A DNA stretch of 64,000 nucleotides, from NCBI RefSeq assembly GCF_014898815.1, contig NW_026515542.1:620001-684000 (forward strand), read 5' to 3'. Of the stretch, positions 1 to 13,400 are shown in pieces. The notes beneath the pieces were generated by a model. It ran no database searches, was not told where the DNA came from, and worked only from the letters and a program-made list of their open reading frames with translations. The position numbers were made by a program, and so were the translations under genes. The first letter of the stretch is position 1. Each line of letters opens with the position of its first letter. The stretch is from Panonychus citri. Its lineage: Eukaryota; Arthropoda; Arachnida; Trombidiformes; Tetranychidae.

Positions 1-2678
1 TCAATCTAGTGAATTACATGAAGATATAAAAAAAAAGTAGAAGGAGAAAATTGAAAGATATGATCATCTTCCTCATCTTCCTTGTCTTCATCATCTCGAA
101 ATGTCCATCCATAGTAAAGACCAACACATGAAAAATAAACAAGTTATATCTTTATAACCGTTTAAATGACATTTCCCTTATCATAATGACGATAAAAATA
201 ATAATATATATTTTTCATATGCACTCTATTTAAGTACCTCAGCATCCTCATCCCTAAAATCCTTCATCTTCATCTTCATCTTCATCCTTATCATCCCCTT
301 TTTCCTAATACGTGGTAAGATTATAACTTTTACCCTATTAATTCAACAACATCACTTGTATCTTCATCAATCTAATCTCAATTTTAATATCAAAGTATTA
401 ATATCATAATTATGTAACCATTTTTTTTCACCATTTCCATTATGGGTTGATAAATTTACCGTTACATTGATTGAGGAGCATTATAATTACAAGAGTTACG
501 ATAAATATTACAATTGGCGATTTAAATTCACATTGTCATCAAGTTAACTTATCTCACTCATTATAATTGTGATATTTTTTGATGATTTATCAAGATTTAC
601 CTCTGATCATGTTAATATTTATCATAACCATCATCATGTTCATTGTTATATGATATTAAATATCTCATTTGAATCAAAGTTTTAGTAACAATAAACTGAT
701 TTTCTGGCATCACAATAAAGACAAGATGGAAACTTACCTTGCCCTCCTATCCAAAGTCAATAACAGAGGATAAACTTATCTCTGAATTTTTTTTCTCAAT
801 ACCCTAAGGGTATTGATGGTTTGAAACATTTTCCCTCGTCATCATTTACATTTTTATCTTTATCACTTTTCCATGGTGATATATATATACTTGAAGATCC
901 ACTCCCATTTACACTCCACCTCCTCTGATTAAACCTTAACACTTATGTTGTCACTTTTTTTCATCTCAATCTATTGATTCAATGTAACTTTTAAACTTGA
1001 TCATCAACTTGAATCCCAATGGTAAATATCATCAGCTGATTGTGATTATAATTCAATCTCATGTTACAGATGATATTTTCCCAACACCATCATCATCATA
1101 AACTGTTTGCTTTATATTATCATCAAATGATTTGATTGTTTTTGTTTTCTTCTTGTTCACCAATTTCATATTCATGTAACTTTCAGGGTGATAATTGAAT
1201 TGTTGGCCTTGGGTTACATTAGAAACTTTAACAATATTTTGTTATCTCTTTCATTTCAATTCATTTCATCATCTACATAATATATTTTCCATCATGGTGA
1301 TCATATTTATCAGTTTCAAGTGTTGAAATATTTTGCCAAATAGCTTGAGGCTATTCTGTTGATAACAAATGATCCTGATTATTTTCAACATTTCCTCCTC
1401 CATATATAAGCTTCAACTTCATGATGATCAAGATGAAGATTCCTAAATTATCATGATCAGTTAATTTCCTAAAATGAAAAAAAAGATAAAATTAACAATT
1501 AAAACTTTGTCTTAATTACAAGAAGTTAAATTGAACTTTCTCAATCTTCAGGGTAATTCTTGAAATGTTCAGTCTGCTAATTAATGATGATAAGTTGTTA
1601 AAATTGATTAACTATTATTGATTAAATTGATGGTGTATTCATATAATAATAGTTTCATTATTTGAAAGTCTATCATGATGATGATAATATTAGTTGATGG
1701 TTCATGAAAATTGATTCAATTGATTGAATTTAATCAACGTGAACTACATGTTGATAGTGAATGAAATTGAAGGTTAACTTGTAAACATAATACAAATTCA
1801 GTTGAATAATATCATGTAGGTTAGTTAAATGATTCAAGTAAATAATAGTTGAGATTGAGATGAATCAACAACAATTGAGATAATATTATCATCACCCGTG
1901 TATATATATAAAAAGACTCAGGGGATTCAATGAATATCATGATAACAATGATTAAAACCATTGAAATCTATTCTTGGCTTCAATCAAGCTCATTAATCTG
2001 TGTACCTAATCAACGATAATTCAATCAAATGAATCATACATTTATTGTATCAACAATGTTATCCAAGTGATTACAATTTACTGATTTATTTTTTAATCGT
2101 CATGGAAAATCATGAATAAACTTTTGAACTTTTCGCACGTTTAATTGTTACAATTAGAACCTATCATTTGAATCATTCAAGTTCCAGGAGTCTGATAATG
2201 AGAATGACAATTTACTTAGAACTTTTTTTTCTTTCTCTCTCTTTCTCTTTCGAAAATGCAAACAAACAGGAAAAAAGAGAAAAAAGTTTTTTTTTAGAAC
2301 TCGACACATGTTCAATTCTCATTATTATATTATATCAATGGAACTAATTTTCTTCAATGATAACTGTTCATGAGTAATAATAGTGATGAGAGTGAATGTT
2401 TTTTTCCATTCTTCTCCATGTTCGATAGTGATGTTAATTGTTATTATAATTTTATTCTTATTCATGATTAACTGAATTAACCAGTAGACTCAAGTTGAGA
2501 AAATTGAACATGAGAGTAACATGATTTGTGTATTCATACATGATGAGGTTGAGGTGGATCAATGATCAGAAAGTAAATGTAGTAATGAAAAAAAGTTCAG
2601 TGAGAGAGGAAAAAATTATTCAAAATACTGTAACTCATTATAATTCCGAATTTAATATAAATAAGTTTTGAGAAAAGA

Positions 2679-2735
<57 letters not shown>

Positions 2736-5700
2736 TTTTCCTTCCCATTAGAACTTTTCGAAATTTTCGAACTTGAATTTTGTTTCTCTCATTTTTTACT
2801 TTTATTTGATTAACACATGAAATCATTTGATGCATTGACTATCACATCAATGATGATGAAGATGATTATGAGATGATGAGAGAAATGATAATGATATTGG
2901 TTAACTGTCAAAAATGATTCTGTCAATTGTAATCATCGACTTTGACATTGAATATTAACATTTCCTCTGTTGATTTAAATTCCATCTGATTTTATATATT
3001 CACAGTTATTATTATCAACAAGAGAAGAAAAAAATAAGCATTCTCTCTCTCTCTCTCTCTCAATTCTCATCAATTCTATTCTGTTATTTATTTTTGTTTA
3101 TCTTTCTTTATCTCCATCATGCATTCTGATTGTATTCTCATACTGTATGTGTATCAATAATACGAGCAATTTACTATTAAATTGCTTCTTCTCCTTCATC
3201 ATCCTTGCTTTTCACTTTCTCTCTCATCCTCTGCATCATCATCTTCATCAAAGGTACTTAGCGTGATGGAAAGGAAAAAAGTTTCTTTGATAAAAAGTAG
3301 GAGGGATGATGATGATGATGATGAAGAGGAAGAGGAAGATGAAAAGACCAGCAGCAACATCATCCATCTGAAGATGAAATAACAATAATATTACTTGGAT
3401 ACATGTGATGTAACATGACAAACGTATTACATGTAACATAGACCATAAGATGAGATGAGGAAAAAAAATTATATTCAATGAGAATGTTACAATGAATGAA
3501 GAAGATGAAGAAGATGAAGAAGATGATGATGATGATGCATATGATGCAGGGAGGGGAAAATATTAAGCAAATAACAAGGACAAAGATGAGGATGGAAAAG
3601 GATAAGTAACTTTATTTAACTTGAAATTATCTCCATCATCAGTATAACTATTTCACTCTTACTCTCATCCTGATTCCTGGGATGTAATTAAATTGTTATA
3701 ATTAATATAAAAGGTTAAGCACAAAGTATTGACACACTCTCACAATATGATTCTTTCCTCTTCCTCCTCCTTCATACCCACTCCCACAATTATTATCATG
3801 GTTACTTGAATCTATTCACCAACATACAGTTAATCATTCCCATTGCATCATCAATTGTTATCATATTAATTGTTTGAACTTTTTGATAAACCTATTTGAT
3901 AATGGATTCCAACTGATTCTTTTCATCTGATGACTTGATTTCGATAATAATTAAAGTTAATTAGGTTTCAGGTTATTCTCTCTCTTCAATTTTACCAACT
4001 AAATGAATGAAAGGTTAACCCTGGAAAATTTGGAAATAGAAAATAATAATAAAAAAAATAGTTCGAAAAAAATTTCGATAACCTTTTCACTCTTTTTCCT
4101 GGTAATCTATTTATTTAGAGATTTCCTTTTCTCTCTCTTCCTGTTATCATCATTTTCAACCTTCTCTCTCACCCATTCACTCACTATTTCTTCATCATCA
4201 TCTTCCTGTAATCCATTAGATTGACTTCTGATAATTGTCACCGGAAAAGGCTCTTAGTTTATGACGAAATAGTAAAAAAGGTAAATGTGAATATAAGAAA
4301 TGAATAGAACTGGAATACAAATATAACCATGAATATATCATAATGTTCATGATGAATGTTAATCAGACCAATAAGATGGTAATGATGAACATGTAAACGG
4401 AAGATGAATGTTCCTTCATTAAATGAACAATGTATTAATTTAGTTCCAGCCAATCATATATTCATTTCGATTCTCAGTTGGTATTAGAACTTTTTTCTTT
4501 CCATTTTCTTTCATATTTAACAATCTTATCATCACTTTAAGTCACTTTATTGTTCACCATCATCATCATTTCCAATTGGAATAATGAATTTGTGAATAAC
4601 ATTTTCAGGTGAATCAACAATCTACTTGATTGTTATCAATTGAATAATAATATCAATGGATGATAAAAAGGTTTGAATCAATTTTATGGTTAACATTTAA
4701 TCAATAATCTCAAGTGTATCATTTCATTGAGATTGAGCATTAAGGATGAGGATGAAAAAGTAAATCAACTAAATGATCAGGATTAAGGTAATAATAATAA
4801 TAATTGTTTTCCATTTCTATTAATATAATCATTATCATGGAGATGTTATTGATTTATCTTGATCATTTCAATTGTTTGGATGAGGATAAAGATGATAAAA
4901 TAATCAAAATAGACTCAAGAGATTGACAATTGTTAATATAAAATGTTAACTTGATGATAATGATGAGGATAAGGATGAAAACTAGATTAGTAAGTTATCA
5001 TTAACTGAATGATGATCATCATCATCATGAAAATCAATCTGAGACTCTTATTGTTTTTATTTGATCCTTTGATTATTATTAAGATTAATATTGTGTCGTA
5101 ATGATGTTCACAATGATAATTAATCATTTGCTTTCTGTGATAATTAAAGTCAATTTATCATTACTCGTCTAATTTCAATATGAATCAGAACTATTTTAAC
5201 ATTGAGATTACATGATGATCATGATGATGATAAGTTGAGATGATATCTTATATTTACTTTTGTTTTTTTCTCATTCATATCGACATTTTCATCTTAATCA
5301 TCAGCAGATTAACTCAGTTAACCGTTGAAAAAAAACCCCATGAAGATATTGATATATCTGAGAACTCATCATCTTCATTTTTATCATCACCATCATCGTC
5401 ATCATTATCTAATACCTTGTGATTGTAAGCTACTTTCACATTATCGTCAATATTATAGTTATTATAGCCCGAGGGCATTTCCAATGGATTATCATGACTT
5501 GTAATATTATTTTTACAAAGAGAAAAGGACAAAAAATGTCATCAAAATGATCAATATTGTTCAGAGTATTCAGTTGGTGGAAGATGATGAAAACTATCAA
5601 TTCTAACATTTTATCTTAATCAATTTCGACTTTGACCATGAAACCATGAGAGATGAGAGAGAGAGAGAAGTAAAATAACACTACTGTCAAAAGTTTCGGT

Positions 5701-7212
5701 GATCATGAAGTTCTGAGATAATGGAAACTGAAATTGAACTTATACCAGTTTGAAATCAGAGAAAAAGACAAAATAAAAGATGAGGATGCTAAAGAGAATG
5801 AGAAACAGATCGATAAAAATGAGTAACATTTTTAGACTCAGATGAAAATAGAAACGTGAACAGAAATTATTATTATATCTCCAGGATCAATTTCGTGAAT
5901 ATCATGGTGATAATAAAATGTTGTATATTCACCTTAATGTTTATCTTTCTACTCTGATCATATTGATCAATTAATTTTATCACAAATCAAATCAATAGAA
6001 ACGATAAAAAAAGCAAAGTAGTAACTTTTATTGTGAAAACATTTATTACCATCATGATTATCATGTTATTCAATGATTTACTTTGTTTTTTTCAATATTA
6101 TTCATGGTTGAAAGGATTGAGAAAATTGTTTCAAATGTTAGAGGGAAATTTTCATCAATTCAGAATCATAATCATGAAATAATAGGTTTTTTTTTGTTCT
6201 TTATCTTTTCATGAAGTTACAACATAGAATCAACTGAATTTTTATCATGTTATTAATTTTTTTTTCTCCTTCTTTCTCTTCATGATAATATTTTATTACT
6301 TATGAATAAACTGACTACACTCAACGGAGACATTTATGTATATATATTAATACATGTAAAGAAAAATTTTATATCACAATCAACAGATTGAATTTAATCA
6401 ATGTTTAAAGAAGCAAAAATGTTTATTCCTGATTTAGAAATTGTTATTACTCTTGGAATTGTATGTTATCATGAATGATAACTAATCCATGAGGAATCAT
6501 GATGATGATCAACTGAATCTGTTTCTTTCTTCAAGGAGGAAAAAATATAAAATTTTCCAAAATGAGGAAACTTTCTGAAAATTGATTCTGGTCCAGACAT
6601 GAAGATATTACTTTTACATGATGCTGATAATAATCATCATCATGATACCATGAGAATGATTTGACTTTGAAAAAAAGAGAAAGAAAAAAAGTTCTGTTCA
6701 AAGAAACTGAAAATTGACAGAAAACAGAAAGAGAGAAAGAGATAATATTAAAGTTCTGAAAAAAAAAAAAGTTCTGATAAAAGTTTCGATTCTGATTTTT
6801 TGACAACTTCTTAGTCTCAAATATTAATATATAATAACAATAATCTTTCAATATCATCTATCTAATATAATCTGAAGATATTTTCATCTTTCAGGTAAAC
6901 ATAACATGAAGAAGCTTAAAATTGTTATTATTTTTTCTCATGTATTTGTTTCTGATTCAATATTTGACTTTTTGTATCATTTTCATCTGATAATTATGAA
7001 AATTTCATAATTCTCAAGATAATATCCTTGAAATTGTTCCCTTCAAGTATTTGTAACGACATTTGCCTGAGATCTTTGTTTGAGAACTTCAGATTTGTGT
7101 AATGAATCAAATTCATTCGTTGTATCATGTTGATGATATAAAATTTTCTAATTGTTCTAATGATCTTTTTTTTAATTCTTTTACGTTTTGTTGATTGTTT
7201 TTTGCTCTTTAG
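1..7212. other. non-coding region upstream of the homeobox exons
   Basis: No convincing coding sequence is visible here. Open frames on both strands are short and follow GA/CT or GAT/ATC simple repeats. The region must contain, or be spliced across by, the 5' part of the homeobox gene, because the exon at 7213 begins in the middle of a codon. I looked for an upstream exon ending in phase 1 and did not find one I would support. The sequence is dominated by ATGAT/ATCAT and TTAATTG-like words. Confidence 0.6.
2683..2732. repeat. (GA)n microsatellite
   Basis: About 25 uninterrupted GA units are read directly from the sequence. A shorter CT run lies near 3043-3060. Confidence 0.95.
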
Positions 7213-8774
7213 GTGGATTATCTTCATCAACCAAAGGAATAAAGAGAAAGAAAGAATCGAAAGGAAAATCGAGTTTATCTTCATCTTCATCTTCCTCATC
7301 CTCGGTTTCCTTGTCTACCAATCACAAGGAATCATCAATTGATGGTGGAAATACTCATCCACATGGTTTCCTCAATTCAACTGATTTAATTTCATCAATT
7401 GCTGGTTCTGGTGTTGGTGGTGTTAATGGTTTATCCTCTTTATCATCATCATCATCAATTAACTTTGATGAACTCAATCCAGGTAAAGTTCATCATCATC
7501 CTCGTCATCACTTCCATGGTAATAATAGTAATAATAATTCAAATGATGAGGTTGATCTGATGATGATAAATGGTGATGATAATGAAGATAGTCACATTTC
7601 AACTGCAATATCAATGGAGTCTGGTCATGATGATGATAATTGTTACAATGATGATTCAATGGGTGGTGATGGTGAAGGTGATTTAATTGACGGAAAAGGA
7701 AATCGAAAGAAAAAAGCTCGAACCACTTTCACTGGGAGACAAATTTTCGAACTTGAAAAACAGTTTGAAATTAAGAAGTACCTTTCATCTTCTGAAAGAG
7801 CGGAAATGGCGAGGACACTTTCGGTCACAGAGACTCAGGTAAACAAAAAATGACCTAAATTCAGTTGACTGTTTGATCTAATGGAAACTTTTCGATATTT
7901 TCTTTTTCTTTAGGTTAAAATTTGGTTCCAAAATCGACGAACCAAGTGGAAGAAATTAGAAGGTATCACCAATGCTCAAGCAGCAGAACATCGAGTCTCT
8001 GGAGGAGGAGAAGGTCAAGGAGAAAATAATAACAGTAGTGGTCAAGCGAAAGTAAAAAAATCGAAAGGTTCAAAGATAAATTCCAATTCATCTCGAATTC
8101 CAGTTAATAGTGATTCTGAATTAACGGCAATAAACAAACCCAATGAGTCTACAATTTTTTCGGAATCTTGTGAAAACGCTGATCTTATGGACGTTGATTC
8201 GAACACTTCGAACAGCAGTTTCATCGGCGGACATAACGACCGGAAGGAGAACAATCAACCACCTCGAAAACCGGAAGAAGACGAAGAAAAAGAAGAAAAT
8301 TTCAATGAAAACATCGAAAAGTTTTCAGATAAAATCAAAGACGAGGTTATAATGAATGAGAAACAATCAACAATTAATATGATGTTTGATGACGATGATA
8401 ATGATGATGATGATGATGAGGATAGTCAAGCACCTTTGAAGATTGATGAAAATGAAGGCATTTCCGATGAAGATGAAGAAGATAATTTTAATAATAATAA
8501 TGAACAATTAGTTACAAATAAGAAGCAATCAAACGATGAAAATTATCATAATGATGATGAAGATGATGATCGAAAGGAAAATGATCAACCCGTTTTCATG
8601 AGGATTCCGGTTAACGCATATGAAGATAAATCTGATTGTAATCACAGCGATACTAAAGCTGATTCAGAATCAGAACAATCAACTTTAGTTAAATGTTTGA
8701 ATATCAAATTGAACGAAATGCCTTCAAATGATAACAGGGTTCTAGATGTTAATTGTATCAATGATTCATCTTGA
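7213..8774 (+). CDS. NK7.1-like homeobox transcription factor (3' exons; 5' end not found)
   Basis: Predicted nuclear, sequence-specific transcription factor. Exon A is 7213-7838, after a strong acceptor (TTTTTTGCTCTTTAG) and entered in phase 1. Exon B is 7914-8774, reached through a 75-nt GT-AG intron and ending in TGA. Together they give 494 full codons without a stop. The homeodomain occupies 7707-7838 plus 7914-7961, starts KKKARTTFTG, and is cut by the intron between residues 44 and 45. It has F8, L16, W48, F49, Q50, N51 and R53, so the DNA-contact residues are intact; T54 is present instead of the Y54 of NK2 factors. The segment IFELEKQFE-KKYLSSSER followed by VTETQVKIWFQNRRTKWKK is what I recall of the NK7.1 class, so the family call comes from memory rather than a search. 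The N-terminal part is Ser-, His- and Gly-rich. The C-terminal part is strongly acidic, with Asp/Asn runs near 8385-8420 and 8550-8570. Other NK-like classes such as NK1 or NK6 fit less well. Confidence 0.8.
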
Positions 8775-9587
8775 TCGATATCAACTAATCATCATTCATA
8801 TTCATCAATTTATATATGTATCAATAATTATTCATATTCATCGCAATTTGATTTACAAGGTTTTTTTTTGTCTTCTTCCCTTCACTTCTTGTATTTAATT
8901 TTATCAACAATTAACGGAAGGGATTTGATTTGATTGATCATTAATATTTTAATCTCCTAATTACAATGATAAATTCATATTGATTGGAATAATAAATTTA
9001 ACTCTGAGAGTGAAAATGAAAACGGAATTTGTTTAAATGTCATGAGAAATTTTTCCTCTCTCTTTTCTTTCTTTGTCTAATTCAATCATCCAATTTAACA
9101 ATTAACTAATTGTAATTCATTCTCATCACAAAAAAATCAATATAAATATAAATACAAATATAAATATTTAACTGTAATTAAGATACAACAATAAAGATAA
9201 ACTATCATTCAATCATTTTCACATTGATGGTTACTCTTTTTCCCTTCTCATGCAATTGATTCAATTCAATTAAATTAACTTTGTTAATTGTTTGGAATTT
9301 ACAAATTTAATTATCGATAAATTTCATTTTCTTTGGATTTTCAATTTTCCCGCTTTTCCATTTTGTGTTCTATTCTTTCCGCTAGATGGCGCTACCAATA
9401 GAGTTTCGATTTTGTCTCATTAGCTTTTATTTTGTTTTCTTCAACCAAAATTAATCACCGATAGTTTGAAATTGTCTTTGTGTTTAATTAATTTTGTTTC
9501 TTTTGTATGTTAATTGGTTTACTTTTGATTGTGAATTAGTCTAATTTTCTGTTTTCTCTCTGATTCAGTTGTCATTCGTTGTCAATT
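8775..9587 (+). other. homeobox 3' flank and LSM8 promoter region
   Basis: No gene is seen. A possible polyadenylation signal AATAAA for the homeobox gene is at 8991-8996, about 220 nt after the stop. The right half should hold the LSM8 promoter. I see no TATA box close to LSM8. The pyrimidine-rich stretch ending TTCAG at 9564-9568, 20 nt before the LSM8 ATG, could be an initiator (TCAGTT) or the acceptor of an intron in the 5' UTR. Confidence 0.5.
9383..9394 (+). promoter_or_regulatory. TAGATGGCGCTA motif upstream of LSM8
   Basis: The core AGATGGCGC (9384-9392) resembles the CTCF consensus known from Drosophila; GATGGC also overlaps YY1/Pho-type sites. It lies about 200 nt upstream of the LSM8 ATG, where a promoter or insulator site would be plausible. 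The related word TCGCCATCTA occurs at 39458-39467. The assignment rests on motif resemblance only. Confidence 0.3.
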
Positions 9588-9878
9588 ATGACTTTGGCTT
9601 TGGAACCTTATGTTAACCGAACCGTTTGTGTTATAACTGCCGATGGTCGGAATATTGTTGGTACATTGAGAGGATTTGATCAAACAATTAACATTATACT
9701 CGATGATTCCCATGAACGTGTTTTCTCAACCACCTCAGGAGTTGAACAGGTTCCCCTTGGTCTTTACATTATAAGAGGTGACAATGTTGCCATTATTGGA
9801 GATATTAACCAAGAACAAGATTCCAAATTGGTTTTATCCAATATTAAAGCGGAACCTCTCAATCCGGTAGTACATTAA
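9588..9878 (+). CDS. LSM8: U6 snRNA-associated Sm-like protein LSm8
   Basis: Complete 96-residue protein, the same length I know for animal LSm8. In that family LSm8 is the subunit that distinguishes the nuclear Lsm2-8 ring, which binds the 3' oligo-U of U6 snRNA, from the cytoplasmic Lsm1-7 ring. The Sm1 motif is visible around residues 20-42 (DGRNIVGTLRGFDQTINIIL, followed by DD). The Sm2 motif is near residues 65-75 (IIRGDNVAIIG). The N-terminus MTLALEPYVNRTV and the C-terminal IKAEPLNPVVH are typical of LSm8 and are not shared with other Lsm proteins. I start at the ATG at 9588 because it gives the family's N-terminus; extending the frame upstream adds only non-conserved codons. The coding region has no intron. 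It lies 813 bp after the homeobox stop on the same strand and is convergent with the receptor gene, whose stop codon is at 10404. Confidence 0.97.
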   Translation: MTLALEPYVNRTVCVITADGRNIVGTLRGFDQTINIILDDSHERVFSTTSGVEQVPLGLYIIRGDNVAIIGDINQEQDSKLVLSNIKAEPLNPVVH

Positions 9879-10403
9879 ATTTTTTAATGACAATCAATGA
9901 GAGATTAAGTTTACCCAAACATATCAAGATAATAATCAAATGTACTCTCATTTAACTCATCATGTTTTCTTTTTTCAAATTACGATACGATTTATCTTTC
10001 ACTTGATTATCAGTAACTTCGCGAGTTAAACAAAAGTTATTACAAACTCAAACTCGTTGGCTGTATAATCTTTTTGTAATCAATATATATATATAAGTAT
10101 TAATATATAATAAATATGATACAATTAATTAATTTTGTGTGTGTGTGACTGTCAACAATTTACAAGTTGATTTGATTGAGAGGCAACTTTTGAAAGAGTT
10201 ACAATCAATGTGTATGTGTGTGTGTGTCTATGGGATTGTTTTGTTTTGTTTGTTGATTAGCAAAATCAACACGAAACAATTAACAAAGTGTAAACAAGTA
10301 TTTATAAAGATGTGCTTGTAAAATCATTTGTGATTAAGCTTAATTGTGAGAATTGATTGTTTTCCTATGATAATAATAAGTTACATTGGTAATAAAAAAA
10401 AAG
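9879..10403. other. intergenic region between convergent LSM8 and receptor genes
   Basis: Holds the 3' ends of both genes. A possible LSM8 polyadenylation signal AATAAA is at 10109-10114, followed by a short TG run near 10136-10147 that could act as a downstream GU-rich element. No additional gene is seen. Confidence 0.5.
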
Positions 10404-13400
10404 CTATTCAGAGGATGAATAATGTTGATGTTTATCGTTATAACAATTACATGAACGATATTCAGTTACACTGGTTGATCGAGGTAAATGTTTACATGAC
10501 CCATGGTGATGATGATGACCCGTTGACCCTTGAGATGATCGTTTCGGACATTGATTTGATTTTCTTCTTCGTCTTCGTCTCCTTTCAACTCCATTTGAAC
10601 TCACAGTTGACGCTGGTTTACGTGGATAACAATTAACATTGGAAGATGAATTTAATCCGACCATTGAATTGATAACGGTAATTGAATTATCGTTTGGTGT
10701 ATCTACATCAATTGGTAGAGAGGAATCTTTTTTATTCAATGATGACGAAAAACTATCGGTAATTATTCGTGAATTATGATGATGGTGATGACGATGAGAA
10801 CGATGATGTTCTTTGGGTAGATTAGAGTGATGATGAGAATGAGAATTTAAATTTAAATTCGAACTTTGACCCGTTAAATGTTGCTTAGTTCCTGATGATT
10901 GTTCGATTTCTTTTTCATTCCCTCGGGCTATTTCATCTCGTCTTCTATTTGATGGTAATGTTGGTGGTGGTGGAGATTTAGATGTACAATGATCGCAAAT
11001 ATCACAAAAGTAAACATCCCAACATCGATTACAATGGTTATTCCTATGGTGTGACTTTGAGGTTGATCGTTTACTATGAGATCTATGGTTATGATGATGA
11101 TGAGAATGTGATTGAGAATGGGAATGGGAATGACAATTATATCGATGACAAGAGGAAGATCCAGTTGAAGATGAATTGAATGGGCGAACATGAGAATCAC
11201 CGAGTCCGGAATTGGCGTTTGTCGTGGTAGACACAAATGGTGGAGCGGTTCGCTTAGAGTAACATGACCAGGGAACGGAAACAGTGGACATCACCTCAGA
11301 TCCACAGCAAACTGAAAGTATTTCCGCTTGATCATCATCTCGATCATCTAAGGCTCCAGGAATCGATGACGAAGACTAAATGAAACAACGAGAAAAACAA
11401 ATAATAATGAAAACAACAATTAATCATATTAATTAATCTCCACAAATCAAACAATCCAAATCTAAACACAATATTAACTTTGATTATTTCTCTTGCGACA
11501 AAGGCGCTTTTTTCCCAATCTCTCCTTAATCTCTTAATCATTGAGCTTAATTATCGCGTAGAGATGATTAACTTTCTAAAGATTAAAAATATCAACACTA
11601 AAATAGAAAAAAATATTTCGATTATGAAAATAAGATAAAGTTTAATGGAGAAAATGAGATTAGCTTTTATATCTAATATTATCTCAGGTTCTATTCCTTT
11701 GGATTAATTTGGATTATCTTTTTATCCTCATCTTTTTATCCATCATCATTATCATTATCTCAGCAAATACTTTGTTAGTTTAAGGAAGAAGACGATAAAT
11801 TGTTGCAACAAAACGTTAACTACAATTAACTTTTTAGGTAATTAACCCATTACTTGGTTAACATTTACAGGTTAATTAACCTTTCAACTCTATTATCACT
11901 AGGAAAAATTAAATTCCCTGCAACTAATTACTAAGGTTAACACAGAGATTCCAACAGGTAAGTGACAACAATTTAACTAACCAACTATTATAATTACCTA
12001 ACGAGCATCTTTCCAATTAATTAGTTTAAATTTGTGATTCCCTTGAGTTTAAATTTGATTAATCAATTACCTTAATTGTACCAATGAAACAACAAAGAAG
12101 CTCAATAATTTATCACAAATACAATGTTACTTTTTAAAGATAAATTATTAATCTTTGGTTAAGATTAAGGATGAAACAAACATTCAGGATTATTAACCGA
12201 TTAAGATTAACGATAATGATGTTTATACTTTGAAAATTACACATTTAAGCTTTAATTTAATCCTCGAGGATAAATTGTTCATCTGATTTACCAATCATCA
12301 TCATGAAACAAACAATGATAATAATAATGATAACAAAATCCTGAGGATTTACCATCATGATATCAACTGAATCATCATCATTATCGTCAGATTTAATTTG
12401 ATTGTCGTAAACAATTAGACTGTTGAATATTGAGAAAGTTCAACTTTTGTCAAAATCAAAAGTTAATGATTATTAAACTAATCAAGATTGAGATGGATAA
12501 CAATTTAAAATCAAGATTGTAATGATTGGAAACACTGATTGCGAAAAAGTTAATTGTATATAAATGAAATGATATCATTTTCATGATAAAGATGAATCGG
12601 AATCATCCTTGAATACAATAAATTACTGCAAGTCATTCTTGTAAATCATCATTATGATGATGATAATGATGATTATCATCATCTAAGTAGTAATAATAAT
12701 TCAAATTCATTGAAAAAAAAGACAACAACATGAAGGCAAGAAAAAAAGTTAATGAGGATAAGGAAATGACGGTTAATCATCTAAGTCAGTTTCGTTGATT
12801 ATGTATTAGTTAAATAATAGGTAATCATCAACAGAATCATCATCATCATTATTGTTATCATTATCATTATCATCATGGGGATGATAATGAACATGAGAGA
12901 AGAAAAGAAAACTAAATGAATTATGAAGATAAATTTATCTTCTCGTGACATGAAAGATTATCTAATACAAAAGGAATAAGATGGAAAAAAAATTTGTTCC
13001 AAAGTAACTAAACTCATTCTGATTTCAGGATCATCTCATTGATGGTGAAAGTTTTATCCACTGTAATCACACTCACCTCCCTCACTCTCACTCTCACTCT
13101 TTTCATCCTCATCCTCATAATCATCACTTTCCCTCTGTTTTCTGGATCCATTTAACAAAGTACATTTTTCCTTTTCATTTTCATTGCTTGAGCTTTTGAA
13201 GAAGAGGATGAAGATGAAGATGAAGATGAAAATTGGTTAACATTATATTGTGTCAGTAAATGATGATGATGATGAGGATGAGGATGAAACACTGATGAGG
13301 AAAGTGAGCCCGTCCAAATAAAGTAAGAGAAAATGATTTTTCCTTTCAAAATTTATCTTCTTTTACACCATGTTGTTCAAAGTTCACCATGATGAAGATG

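Noticed and set aside
3182..3382. First exon of the homeobox gene (Ser-rich frame with a GTACTT donor at 3254)
   Set aside because: The donor would be phase 0, whereas the exon at 7213 requires phase 1, and the frame is low-complexity.
6531..6857. 108-codon minus-strand frame
   Set aside because: It is Phe/Ser-rich, opposite A- and GA-rich DNA, with no recognisable domain.
10346..10636. 96-codon plus-strand frame over the receptor's last exon
   Set aside because: It is antisense to the receptor coding sequence and has no resemblance to a family.
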